A stretch of DNA of 8,688 nucleotides, taken from Dehalococcoidales bacterium. GTDB taxonomy: Bacteria; Chloroflexota; Dehalococcoidia; Dehalococcoidales; UBA3254. Under the pieces are notes generated by a model. It saw only the letters and a program-made list of their open reading frames with translations, was not told where the DNA came from and did no database searches. A program made the translations under genes and the position numbers. The stretch spans positions 1 to 8,688 of the forward strand of contig JAQULX010000091.1 in assembly GCA_028718465.1 (NCBI GenBank). The letters run 5' to 3'. Of the stretch, positions 1-7,035 are shown piece after piece (position 1 is the stretch's first letter; each line of letters starts with the position of its first letter).

Positions 1-756
1 CAGTATCATTTGTTGAGCGAAAACAGCACAAAAATAAAGGATGCACAATATCCAAAATGGTCCGGAGCTAAATGCTTGTTTAAATCCAATTTCACCTCGC
101 TCCTGGGCCTGTTTTGCGTTTAAGATAATTTCTCTATGGGAGGGCGATATATTCCCTATGGGGTCACGTATAAATATTGCCGAGATAGCGATGATCGCTA
201 ATACCGAAACACCAATAATAATATAAGAAGTTCTCCAATTATAAATATCAATCAGCTTGGTTATGAGTGGTGCCCCAAGCATTGAACCGATGGCTAGCCC
301 TGATATAGTGATGCCTGTCATGAGACCGCGTTGTTTCCTGTAAAATCGGGCTACTAACGAAGTAGTGGGAATAAGCCCGGCCATCATCAAGCCTACTAAT
401 ATCCCATAAAACAAGTAAAACTGCCATAATGTATTCATTAATGAGAGCAACAGGCAGGCACAACCTCCCATGACGCTAAAGCTAAAAATGATTAAGCGAG
501 GACTGAACTTATCCACCAGCCTGCCTGCAAGGATAGCCATCAGGCCACTCCATATCACAGATAGTGAGAATGCCCCCGAGGTCTCCGCTCGGGTCCAGCC
601 AAACTCGGTTGCTACAGGTTTGAAAAAGACTCCAAAGCTGGACATCACAAGACCCATGGTTAGCAATACAAGGAAGGTGCCAATGACCATGGTGTGACCA
701 TGGGATATGTTTTTCTCATCTATATTTAGTGGAAATTCAATCCTTTCGTTATGCAA
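1..756 (-). CDS. MFS transporter, MCT/OFA-like, N-terminal part (cut by window edge)
   Basis: An open frame on the minus strand runs without a stop from about 756 through position 1, so the C-terminal part lies outside; 252 residues are visible. It is an integral membrane transporter of the major facilitator superfamily. Hydrophobic helices follow one another from VIGTFLVLLTMGLV onward, with about six complete helices and the start of the next at the edge. The loop after helix 2 carries the MFS motif A form GRLVDKFSPR, the helix 1-2 loop reads FGWTRAETSGAFSLS, and the helix 4-5 loop reads RFYRKQRGLMTG; these are typical of oxalate/formate-antiporter and monocarboxylate-like carriers. Start: TTG at 756 is the only standard in-frame start between an in-frame TAA (763-765) and ATG 690. 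The ATG has no ribosome site and would begin inside helix 1. The site upstream of TTG is weak (GGATG), so the start is uncertain. The substrate cannot be told from sequence. The base composition is more A+T rich than the genes to the right. Confidence 0.85.
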   Translation of the reverse strand, partial: MHNERIEFPLNIDEKNISHGHTMVIGTFLVLLTMGLVMSSFGVFFKPVATEFGWTRAETSGAFSLSVIWSGLMAILAGRLVDKFSPRLIIFSFSVMGGCACLLLSLMNTLWQFYLFYGILVGLMMAGLIPTTSLVARFYRKQRGLMTGITISGLAIGSMLGAPLITKLIDIYNWRTSYIIIGVSVLAIIAISAIFIRDPIGNISPSHREIILNAKQAQERGEIGFKQAFSSGPFWILCILYFCAVFAQQMIL

Positions 757-852
757 AGATAATTACATCCGAAATGGTTATTACAGCGTCTTCCTATCAT
801 ATAATAATTAATTACGAAATACCATTGGTTGTCAGCGTCCTGCAGGGTCATT
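757..852. other. A+T-rich spacer between transporter and IS remnant
   Basis: No gene is visible. It contains a 10-bp perfect palindrome TAATTAATTA (805-814) and, on the minus strand, a TATGAT hexamer (796-801) that could be the -10 element of the transporter promoter. No good -35 hexamer lies 17 nt upstream of it. A CTGACA (830-835) sits 17 nt from ATTAAT instead. The left edge of the IS remnant begins inside this stretch at about 843. Confidence 0.35.
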
Positions 853-860
853 TCATTTAC
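843..860. repeat. Probable terminal inverted repeat end of the ISAs1-family element
   Basis: The sequence CAGGGTCATTTCATTTAC lies at the 3' side of the transposase remnant and overlaps its TGA stop (853-855). Beginning with CAGGG and sitting immediately at the end of the transposase frame fits the outer end of an ISAs1-type element. No matching inverted copy can be found on the thiC side (1420-1500), so the pairing that would prove it is absent and the exact boundary is inferred. Confidence 0.35.
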
Positions 861-1443
861 CCCGCATGACCGTTAACCAACGATTCAATAAGGTAGAGCC
901 ATGAGGTTGCCAGCCATTTTCTCTAATAGCAGCGGCAATATTAGTAGCTCCAGAACGCCGGAATAAGCTAATCACCACATTCCGTAAAGCCGCCATCACT
1001 TCAGGCGCTGACCCTTTCCTGATCTGAGAAGCATCTTCTCCCAGAGTCACATCTCTTACCCGGAATAATTTGTTCTCGATTGCACAATGTCCCCGCACTA
1101 AACTGAGAAGCTTCAGCGGACCAGTTTCTGCTCCTAAACTGGTGATGGCATAACGTACCTGGGAATCCTTCGGGCCTTTTTTCTCTGTCTCCCGTTCTAC
1201 TTTGCAGACTTGTTTTAAGCCCGGCCAGTCCAGATAGTCATTCAAGGCGGTCGAAGTCCATAACCGTCTGACTTCCAGCCTATTCCCGTGCCGGCTCCAT
1301 TGTTCGGTTTGGTTTACAGGAAGCTCTGTGGCGGGCTTATCAAATATATATTGAATAGCCCAGTGTAATTGTGCTTGATTCCCTTTGACAATAAAGAGGT
1401 AATTCCCCTTCCCGCTAAGGATTTGCTGGCAAAAGAAAAATTG
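853..1443 (-). pseudogene. ISAs1-family transposase, 5'-truncated remnant
   Basis: This is the C-terminal half of a DDE transposase of the ISAs1 (IS4-related) family, which cuts and rejoins DNA at element ends. Recognisable blocks in order: [19 protein letters not shown] (the KGNQ block), RLEVRRLWTSTALNDYLDWPG, then YAITSLGAE, RGHCAIENKLFRVRDVTLGE (containing the catalytic Glu of the IEN block) and PEVMAALRNVVISLFRR. About 195 residues remain of a family length near 370-380. The first two catalytic Asp residues and the N-terminal DNA-binding part are missing, so the product cannot transpose. Similarity to the family fades near 1440; the frame stays open to a TAA at 1480-1482 without a family-like start. 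The surviving part has no internal frameshift or stop, so the truncation looks fairly recent. The usual Trp of the HWxIEN block is Cys here. An internal TTG at 1245 opens a 130-codon frame but is not a genuine start. Confidence 0.88.
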
Positions 1444-1469
1444 TATTTTGGGGTATTTTGTGCTATATC
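1441..1469 (+). promoter_or_regulatory. Candidate sigma-A-type promoter for thiC
   Basis: TTGTAT (1441-1446) and TATATC (1464-1469) are separated by 17 nt, and a TG two bases upstream of the -10 (1461-1462) gives an extended -10. The site lies at the break between the IS remnant and the thiC leader and would give a leader of only about 20 nt. It includes a short repeat, GTATTTTG at 1443-1450 and again at 1453-1460. This is a sequence match only. Confidence 0.45.
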
Positions 1470-1483
1470 TGTTATAGATTTAC

Positions 1484-1490
1484 AGGGGGA
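1484..1490 (+). promoter_or_regulatory. Ribosome binding site deciding the thiC start
   Basis: AGGGGGA ends 6 nt before ATG 1497. This favours ATG 1497 over the in-frame ATG at 1458, which has no such site, lies inside the proposed promoter, and would add 13 residues ([13 protein letters not shown]) foreign to the family. Confidence 0.8.
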
Positions 1491-1496
1491 TTTTTA

Positions 1497-2792
1497 ATGA
1501 CTCAATTAGAATCTGCAAAGTCGGGTAAAATAACCCGTGAGATGAGACAGGTAGCTGCCCGGGAGGGACTGGAAGAGGAGTTGATCCTTCAGGGGATTGC
1601 CGAAGGCAATATCGTAATTCCTGCCAATATCAGGCATTCGAACCTGGAACCACGGGGTATCGGCAAAGGACTATCTACAAAAATCAATGCCAATATCGGG
1701 ACATCCTCAGACTACGGTGATGTCAATACCGAGATGCAAAAACTCCAGGTCTGTCTTGAAGCTAAAGCTGATGCGTTAATGGACTTAAGCACCGGTGGGG
1801 ACATACCGGCTATCCGGCAGGCAATTATTGCCGCCTGTCCTCTGCCGCTGGGAACTGTTCCTATCTATCAGGCAGGTGTTGTCACCATGCGCAAACAGGA
1901 TGCTATGGTCAAGATGACCGTGGATGACCTGTTTGCCGCCATCGAGGACCATGCCAGGGATGGAGTGGACTTTATTACCGTTCACTGCGGGGTCACCCGT
2001 GCCGCCATTGACCGGTTGAAACAGCAGGGACGGGTGGCTGATGTCGTCTCCCGTGGTGGTGCTTTCCTGATAGGGTGGATGCTTTATAACGAAAGAGAAA
2101 ACCCACTTTACGAACAGTACGATCGTTTACTGGAGATAGCCCGGGAATATGATGTCACCTTGAGCCTGGGTGATGGAATGAGGCCTGGATGCCTGGCGGA
2201 TGCCACGGACAGAGCCCAGATAGAAGAACTGCTGACCCTGGGAGAACTGGTCCAGAGAGCCCAGGACGCCGGAGTCCAGGTCATGGTTGAAGGCCCGGGT
2301 CATGTACCCTTGAATGAAATAGAGACCAATATCCGTTTACAAAAGGCTGTCTGCAAGGGGGCCCCTTTTTATGTTCTGGGCCCGCTGGTTACGGATGTCG
2401 CGGCCGGATACGACCACATTACCAGCGCCATCGGAGGGGCCATCGCGGGGGCGGCGGGAGCTGATTTCCTGTGCTATGTCACTCCGGCGGAGCATCTTTC
2501 TCTTCCCGATCCCGAGGATGTCAAGCAGGGCATCATGGCTTCACGTATTGCCGCCCATGCCGCAGACATAGTCAAGGGCGTTAAGGGCGCCCGGGAATGG
2601 GACCTGAAGATGTCCGTTGCCAGGAAGAAGCTGGACTGGGCAGAACAGGCCAGATTATCTATCGATCCCGAGCTTTCCCGGAAGGTCCACGCCAAGCATT
2701 CCTCGGCGAGTAAGGCTTGCAGTATGTGCGGCGGGTTCTGCGCTATGGCGCTGGTTGAAGAGTACCTGGGCGTTTCGGCCCCACGGTGCTGA
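1497..2792 (+). CDS. thiC: Phosphomethylpyrimidine synthase ThiC
   Basis: A radical-SAM enzyme of thiamin synthesis that converts 5-aminoimidazole ribotide to 4-amino-5-hydroxymethyl-2-methylpyrimidine phosphate in the cytosol. At 431 residues it is the short form without the long N-terminal extension of enterobacterial ThiC. The family blocks are all present: [20 protein letters not shown] (41-60), [15 protein letters not shown] (62-76), [12 protein letters not shown] (96-107), [11 protein letters not shown] (158-168), VSRGGAF (184-190), [17 protein letters not shown] (222-238), [14 protein letters not shown] (263-276), [20 protein letters not shown] (295-314) and CYVTPAEHL (326-334). The C-terminal [4Fe-4S] motif is C408-x2-C411-x3-C415, with three residues between the last two Cys as in other short ThiC proteins. 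The start is set by AGGGGGA 6 nt before ATG 1497. No TPP riboswitch fits in the short leader. Paralogues BzaA/BzaB/BzaF make 5-hydroxybenzimidazole from the same substrate; no other bza or cobalamin gene is nearby, so ThiC is the better reading. It is first of a likely three-gene operon. Confidence 0.95.
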   Translation: MTQLESAKSGKITREMRQVAAREGLEEELILQGIAEGNIVIPANIRHSNLEPRGIGKGLSTKINANIGTSSDYGDVNTEMQKLQVCLEAKADALMDLSTGGDIPAIRQAIIAACPLPLGTVPIYQAGVVTMRKQDAMVKMTVDDLFAAIEDHARDGVDFITVHCGVTRAAIDRLKQQGRVADVVSRGGAFLIGWMLYNERENPLYEQYDRLLEIAREYDVTLSLGDGMRPGCLADATDRAQIEELLTLGELVQRAQDAGVQVMVEGPGHVPLNEIETNIRLQKAVCKGAPFYVLGPLVTDVAAGYDHITSAIGGAIAGAAGADFLCYVTPAEHLSLPDPEDVKQGIMASRIAAHAADIVKGVKGAREWDLKMSVARKKLDWAEQARLSIDPELSRKVHAKHSSASKACSMCGGFCAMALVEEYLGVSAPRC

Positions 2793-2794
2793 TC

Positions 2795-2799
2795 GGGAG
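2795..2799 (+). promoter_or_regulatory. Ribosome binding site for the FAD reductase, supporting a TTG start
   Basis: GGGAG lies just after the thiC stop and 9 nt before TTG 2809. An alternative TTG at 2800 directly abuts it, too close for initiation, and CTG 2812 is 12 nt away. Confidence 0.6.
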
Positions 2800-2808
2800 T
2801 TGTCTGCA

Positions 2809-3969
2809 TTGCTGGATGTAGCGGTTATCGGCGGCGGACCTGTCGGGAGCCGCCTGGCTTTCAAACTGTCATCCCTGGGCCGCCGGGTAGCCGTTCTGGA
2901 AAAAAACGCCTCAATAGGGGGAAAGCGCGCCTGTACCGGCATTATCAGCCGGGAATGCGCTGCCAGGTTTGCTGTACCTTCGCATGTCATATTCCGCCAG
3001 CTTAACAGCGCGAAAATATTTTCTCCTTCCGGGGAATATATTCGACTTTACAGGCCTGATACACAGGCCTGTATTGTTGACCGCATTCATTTCGATACCG
3101 TAATGGCTGAGACTGCCCAATCCAGCGGTGCTCTTTACCAGTTAAAAAGCAAAGCAGAGAATATCCGGTTTCATCAGGACAGAGCTGTAATTGAGATCGA
3201 CCATGAGGGGCAGCCCCGATCTCTAGAGGCTAAAATTGTGGTCTTGGCCACCGGATTCAATGCCGCGCTGGTGAAAAGGCTGGGTTTAGGACAGCCCGGT
3301 TATCTGGTTGCCGGAGCCCAGATTGAGGTTGGAATGGAAGGGACGGATGAAGTGGAGGTTTACCTCGATCAAAAGCTGGCCCCGGATTTTTTTGCCTGGT
3401 TGGCGCCTACTGCAAACGGACGCGCTCTGGCCGGACTGATGACACGGCAATCTCCGGGTTTTCGTCTTCGTGAATGGCTGGCTCGGCTGAAGAGCGCGGG
3501 AAAAGTGATCTCTGAGGCCGGCCCGATATATTACGGCGGTATTCCTTTGAAACCGCTGCCAAGGACCTCCGGGGAGAGATTAATAGTGGTTGGAGATGCG
3601 GCAGGCCAGGTAAAGCCCACGACAGGCGGCGGCCTTTATTTCGGTATGCTCTGCGCCGATATTGCAGCCGATGTAATCCAGGAGGCGCTGGAAAACCGGG
3701 ACTGTTCGGCAAAAATGCTTTCCAAATACGAAACGGAGTGGCGGGAAAAACTGGGCCATGAGCTTAAGATAGAATATACGGCGCGCCGGATGTATAAAAA
3801 ACTGAGCAATCCGCAGATAGACAGGCTGGTTTCCGCTATTAAAAATACCGGATTGGTCGATTCTCTGCTTCTGGACGACAGCCTGTCTTTTGACTGGCAC
3901 GGCGGTCTGATGCTGAAGGCATTGAAGGCCGGGGTGAAGTCGCAGGTAAAGCGGGTTTTTAATTTATAG
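2809..3969 (+). CDS. FAD-dependent oxidoreductase, geranylgeranyl-reductase-like
   Basis: A flavoprotein of the FAD-binding group that includes geranylgeranyl reductases, which hydrogenate isoprenoid double bonds. The Rossmann motif opens the protein: DVAVIGGGPVG (3-13, with G8, G10, G13) and an acidic residue E31 in VAVLEK binding the FAD ribose. A CTGIIS segment follows as in the reductase family. A second FAD motif, VVGDAAGQVKPTTGGG, has its Asp at 263. The C-terminal tail (YETEWREKLGHELKIEY, then MYKKLSNPQIDRL) is of the helical kind seen in this family. The likely start is TTG 2809, giving 386 residues. The frame is open further upstream to ATG 2617, but that stretch overlaps thiC in another frame and encodes a low-complexity Arg/Pro-rich peptide before the first beta strand. 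It follows thiC by 16 nt and precedes tatD by 18 nt, so co-transcription is likely. The substrate is unknown; membrane isoprenoids or a thiamin-related step are both unproven. Confidence 0.85.
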   Translation: MLDVAVIGGGPVGSRLAFKLSSLGRRVAVLEKNASIGGKRACTGIISRECAARFAVPSHVIFRQLNSAKIFSPSGEYIRLYRPDTQACIVDRIHFDTVMAETAQSSGALYQLKSKAENIRFHQDRAVIEIDHEGQPRSLEAKIVVLATGFNAALVKRLGLGQPGYLVAGAQIEVGMEGTDEVEVYLDQKLAPDFFAWLAPTANGRALAGLMTRQSPGFRLREWLARLKSAGKVISEAGPIYYGGIPLKPLPRTSGERLIVVGDAAGQVKPTTGGGLYFGMLCADIAADVIQEALENRDCSAKMLSKYETEWREKLGHELKIEYTARRMYKKLSNPQIDRLVSAIKNTGLVDSLLLDDSLSFDWHGGLMLKALKAGVKSQVKRVFNL

Positions 3970-3976
3970 CTGCCAC

Positions 3977-3983
3977 AGGAGAG
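3977..3983 (+). promoter_or_regulatory. Ribosome binding site fixing the TTG start of tatD
   Basis: AGGAGAG ends 4 nt before TTG 3988. The next in-frame ATG would remove the metal-binding DTHAHL motif, so the non-ATG start is required. Confidence 0.8.
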
Positions 3984-3987
3984 ACAA

Positions 3988-4779
3988 TTGGAACTGGACG
4001 TAATAGATACACATGCTCATCTTGAGATGCCGGAATTCAATGACGACCGGGAAGAAATGATAGAAAGGGCCCGGGTGTCCGGGGTAAATAAAATCATTAC
4101 CATCGGGATTGATATTGAGTCCGCCAAAAAGGCGATTGAACTGGCGGAAAAACATTCCGGAATATGGGCCGGAATCGGGATTCATCCCCAGGAATCCGGG
4201 GGAGTGCAAAAAGAGGATATCGAAAAACTGGTGGAGCTGGCCGGGAGTCCCCGGGTAGTGGCTATCGGAGAGCTGGGATTGGACTACTATCGCGATTACT
4301 CCCCGAGACAGGACCAGATGAAGGCGTTAAAATGGCAGCTTGAAGCAGCTAAAAAGCTGGGATTGCCGGTTATTATTCACTGCCGGCAGGCCCAGGAAGA
4401 CATGCTTCCCATATTGAGAGAGTGGAGCGGCTCTTTCCAGATGCCGGAGGGGAGGCCGAGGGGTGTGCTGCACTGCTTCGGTGGAGATGAGGCTACCGCC
4501 GGGGTTTATATCGAAATGGGATTCTATATTTCAGTCGGCGGTTATATCGGTTACCCTTCTTCCGCGCGGTTGAGAGGAACGCTGGAAAGAATCCCCCTGG
4601 ACAGACTGGTGGTTGAGACGGACTGTCCTTTTTTGCCTCCCCAGAAGTACCGTGGGAAACGCAATGAGCCGGCTTATGTGTTATATACGCTTCAGGCTTT
4701 AGCTGAGATAAAGCGCGTATCCGTTGAGGAAGCCGCCCGGCAAACCACCGGGAATGCCGTGCGCCTTTTTAATCTATAA
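3988..4779 (+). CDS. tatD: TatD-family metal-dependent hydrolase (putative DNase)
   Basis: A cytosolic TIM-barrel hydrolase of the TatD/YcfH group, members of which show metal-dependent DNase activity. At 263 residues it is the usual length. All family signatures are visible: DTHAHL with H9 and H11 at the N-terminus, GIHP (H66), IGELGLDYYRDYSPRQDQ with metal-binding E95, PVIIHCR with H131, VLHCFGG with H162, and VVETDCPFLPP with D212 near the C-terminus, then the closing GNAVRLF helix. Translation starts at TTG 3988 behind AGGAGAG. It is last in the thiC set, 18 nt after the FAD reductase stop, and it ends 6 nt from the stop of a gene on the opposite strand. No terminator fits between them. 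Its biological substrate is not shown by the sequence and its link to thiC is unclear. Confidence 0.93.
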   Translation: MELDVIDTHAHLEMPEFNDDREEMIERARVSGVNKIITIGIDIESAKKAIELAEKHSGIWAGIGIHPQESGGVQKEDIEKLVELAGSPRVVAIGELGLDYYRDYSPRQDQMKALKWQLEAAKKLGLPVIIHCRQAQEDMLPILREWSGSFQMPEGRPRGVLHCFGGDEATAGVYIEMGFYISVGGYIGYPSSARLRGTLERIPLDRLVVETDCPFLPPQKYRGKRNEPAYVLYTLQALAEIKRVSVEEAARQTTGNAVRLFNL

Positions 4780-4785
4780 CAATCT

Positions 4786-5787
4786 TTAAACCAGCAGCAG
4801 GCGTTCAGCGTTACCGTGGGCTATTCGCTCCTTGTCGGCAGGGTTTACCGGGAGCTGGTCCAGGAAATGGCAGGCTGACTCCATTGATTCATAAGGATAA
4901 TCCGCAGAGAACAGGATCCGATTGACTTCGACCTGAAGAAGCAGGCCAAGAAAGGCCGGGAGATTGTTCAAACCGCTGAGTGTGTAATAAAAGTTCTCCC
5001 GGAAATAAGACTCTACAGGCCGTTCCAGATAGGTCTCCTCCCGGGGTAAATACCGGTTGATTGTTGAAAGCAAGTATGGAATAGTTTCACCCAGATGTCC
5101 GATTATAATCCGGAGACCTGGATAACGATCAAATACTCCGCTGACGACAAGACGCAGGGAATGTACCGCCGTTTCAATATGCCAGCCCCAGGCCGCAGTA
5201 GACAGCAGTCCTGATACATTCGGCGCATAGTCTCCGGTATAGTAGGCCTCAATGACCTTTTGAGGGGGGCGTGTCGGATGAAGATAGATCGGGACCTGGA
5301 GAGCGGCAGCGCTTTCCAGGATCGGCCTGAAGAATTCCTCATCGAGGTAGCGCCCCTGTGTGTGCCCCATGACGGCTGCCCCTTTGAAGCCGTAGTCGTT
5401 TACCGTACGTTCCAACTCCCTGGCTGCCTGGTCGGGATCTTGCGTAGGTAGAGCCGCAAATCCGGCAAACCGCTCCGGATAGTATTTGACAGCCTGCGCC
5501 AGGATATCATTCTGTTCGCGAGCGATAGCTACCGCTTCCGCCGCTGCCATTTGCTGCACACCCGGAGAAGCGAGAGATAATACCTGCATATCGATGCCTG
5601 CGGCATCCATTTCCTGGGTCCTCAGATCACCAAGATCGCAAAGTCTCTCTGTAAGAGTCGGTCCGGGGCCCCGTGCCCTTTTATACTGGTCTCTCATCTG
5701 GATATTTGCGGTTTTAATGAAATCCCGTGTTGCGTAATGTTCTTCGATCGCAATTATACGCATCTTCCTGGAGGCCATAGTTTCCAT
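4786..5787 (-). CDS. Amidohydrolase family protein, ACMSD/gamma-resorcylate decarboxylase type
   Basis: A TIM-barrel metalloenzyme of amidohydrolase family 2, whose best-known relatives decarboxylate aromatic acids (gamma-resorcylate and 2,3-dihydroxybenzoate decarboxylases, ACMSD) without oxygen. The 333 residues cover the whole family length. Expected metal ligands are in place: E15 and H17 in AIEEHYA, H170 in PIYLHPTRPP and D296 in ILFSADYPYE. The HLGET motif with H231 corresponds to the GHMGE active-site His of resorcylate decarboxylase. The segment ERFAGFAALPTQDPDQAARE also follows that group closely. ATG 5787 is chosen because GGGAG lies 10 nt upstream; ATG 5778 and ATG 5763 are possible, the last starting just before the first strand. 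It lies 49 nt downstream of the old-yellow-enzyme gene, so the two may be co-transcribed. The reaction is inferred from family; hydrolase activity instead of decarboxylation cannot be excluded. Confidence 0.85.
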   Translation of the reverse strand: METMASRKMRIIAIEEHYATRDFIKTANIQMRDQYKRARGPGPTLTERLCDLGDLRTQEMDAAGIDMQVLSLASPGVQQMAAAEAVAIAREQNDILAQAVKYYPERFAGFAALPTQDPDQAARELERTVNDYGFKGAAVMGHTQGRYLDEEFFRPILESAAALQVPIYLHPTRPPQKVIEAYYTGDYAPNVSGLLSTAAWGWHIETAVHSLRLVVSGVFDRYPGLRIIIGHLGETIPYLLSTINRYLPREETYLERPVESYFRENFYYTLSGLNNLPAFLGLLLQVEVNRILFSADYPYESMESACHFLDQLPVNPADKERIAHGNAERLLLV

Positions 5788-5836
5788 CTTTGCCTGTCTC
5801 CCGGTTCGCTGCCCTTTACTTTAATAGATCGGGCAT

Positions 5837-6943
5837 CTAATAGTAAATATTCCTTCTTTTAAACATGGTTTTGGTCTGGGGGCATTTGCTGTCTCTATTA
5901 TGGTAGGAACAGGCCTTACAGCGCAAGCAAGGGATAACCTGCATATATTTTTGCCCTTTGTTGGCCCATTCGGGATCGACCAGCAAGCCCCTGCCGACGG
6001 CTACCAGATCAGCATAGTTTCGTTCGACCAGATAGCCTGCGTCCAGGGGAGTACTGATCCCATTGACCAGAATTACCGGGACTTTAACCTTCTCTTTAAT
6101 CTGCGCGCCCCGCCAGACTATCGAGTTGTAGTGGAAATGTGCGGGAACAGGGACATCAGTTATCTCGCCGGCGATATAATCAGTCATTCCCCTGGAGATG
6201 TGCAAAATATCAATCCCGGCTTCTTCCAGCGCCCGGGCTATCCGGATGCTGCTTTCGGTATCAGGTTCATCGCAGCCTATACGGCAGGAAATGATGAAGT
6301 CCGATCCCGCCGCCTGGCGGATTTTTTCAATTATCTCGACAGCAAACCTGGTCCTGTTGACCAGGCTCCCGCCGTAATCGTCTTCCCGTTTATTGACGAG
6401 CGGAGAAAAGAACTGGCTGATCAGGTAGCCGTGGGCGCCGTGCAACTCTACGCCGTCAAGCCCGGCCTTCTGGGCTCTGAGAGCAGCCGCCACGAATTCG
6501 TCCTGGATTGCGCCGATTTCAGCATGAGTAAGGGCTCTCGCCTTAATTTCCCGGTTTGACCTTGATAGTCCGTTAAAGTCCGAGGGAGCTACCGGGTCTG
6601 AGGTTACTTCGCCGGCTGCCGCCAGACCGGCATGGTGGAGTTGTACCAGAACCCTGGTGTCGTATTCATGACAGTACCCGGCGATCCGGCTAAAACCTTT
6701 AATATGCTTGTCTGACCAGAGCCCCAGTTGAGTCGGGGAAAGTCTGCCGGTCTTATTAATGCAGGTAGCTTCAATAATTATCATCCCCACTCCGCCCCTG
6801 GCCCTGTCCCGGTAACGTTCTATATTGTTCAGCGTAAATAGCCCGTCCTCTCCGGTGAAACCGGAACAGACCATCGGCGGCATTACAATACGGTTTTTAA
6901 TCTTCATGTTTCTGATGGAAATCTCAGAAAACAGACTGCTCAT
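5837..6943 (-). CDS. Old yellow enzyme family NADH:flavin oxidoreductase with C-terminal Cys cluster
   Basis: An FMN-dependent TIM-barrel oxidoreductase related to OYE and to the N-terminal domain of 2,4-dienoyl-CoA reductase; such enzymes reduce activated C=C bonds. Motifs: KNRIVMPPM near the N-terminus, VLVQLHHAGLAAAGE, GVELHGAHGYLISQFFSPL (catalytic-loop His and Tyr), NKREDDYGGSLVNRTRF, and GRGLLVDPEW at the FMN phosphate end. The last 30 residues hold four Cys (339, 342, 345, 354; C-x2-C-x2-C-x8-C), resembling the [4Fe-4S] site of dienoyl-CoA reductase. The protein stops at residue 368, so the flavodoxin/NAD(P)H domains that follow in that enzyme are absent. The start is ATG 6943 with AAGGAG 6 nt upstream. 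The frame is open to ATG 7060, but the extra 39 residues have no family likeness and no ribosome site. It lies between moeA (166 nt) and the amidohydrolase (49 nt). Confidence 0.92.
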   Translation of the reverse strand: MSSLFSEISIRNMKIKNRIVMPPMVCSGFTGEDGLFTLNNIERYRDRARGGVGMIIIEATCINKTGRLSPTQLGLWSDKHIKGFSRIAGYCHEYDTRVLVQLHHAGLAAAGEVTSDPVAPSDFNGLSRSNREIKARALTHAEIGAIQDEFVAAALRAQKAGLDGVELHGAHGYLISQFFSPLVNKREDDYGGSLVNRTRFAVEIIEKIRQAAGSDFIISCRIGCDEPDTESSIRIARALEEAGIDILHISRGMTDYIAGEITDVPVPAHFHYNSIVWRGAQIKEKVKVPVILVNGISTPLDAGYLVERNYADLVAVGRGLLVDPEWANKGQKYMQVIPCLRCKACSYHNRDSKCPQTKTMFKRRNIYY

Positions 6944-6949
6944 TTGTTG

Positions 6950-6955
6950 CTCCTT
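6950..6955 (-). promoter_or_regulatory. Ribosome binding site of the old-yellow-enzyme gene
   Basis: AAGGAG on the minus strand, 6 nt before ATG 6943. It decides the start against the longer open frame that begins at 7060. Confidence 0.85.
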
Positions 6956-7035
6956 AAGCTTGCAAAACCTGGTCCCCTGCCCCGCCGGGTGCTTCCATCC
7001 GGCAGGACTGAAAGCAAGGGCGCCTGAAATCAGCA

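Noticed and set aside
248..697. Short open frames on both strands within 248-697
   Set aside because: They are out-of-frame or antisense readings of the transporter, whose own minus-strand frame gives continuous membrane helices and MFS motifs.
2355..2370. AAGGGGGCCCCTT followed by T residues, resembling an intrinsic terminator
   Set aside because: It lies inside thiC and encodes the conserved KGAPFY segment. The stem has almost no loop, so the match comes from coding.
1497..2792. Reading the ThiC homologue as a 5-hydroxybenzimidazole synthase (BzaF-like)
   Set aside because: All standard ThiC blocks are present, no cobalamin or bza genes are nearby, and no residue seen here separates the two; kept only as a possibility.
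5825..5839. Small hairpin TAGAT-CGGGC-ATCTA at the end of the oxidoreductase gene
   Set aside because: The stem is only 5 A+T-rich pairs, overlaps the stop codon and lacks a T tract, so it does not support a terminator.
5900..6559. A 219-codon frame on the plus strand opposite the old-yellow-enzyme gene
   Set aside because: It lies wholly antisense to a gene with clear family motifs, has no recognisable domain and no ribosome site, and is the usual shadow of a G+C-rich gene.
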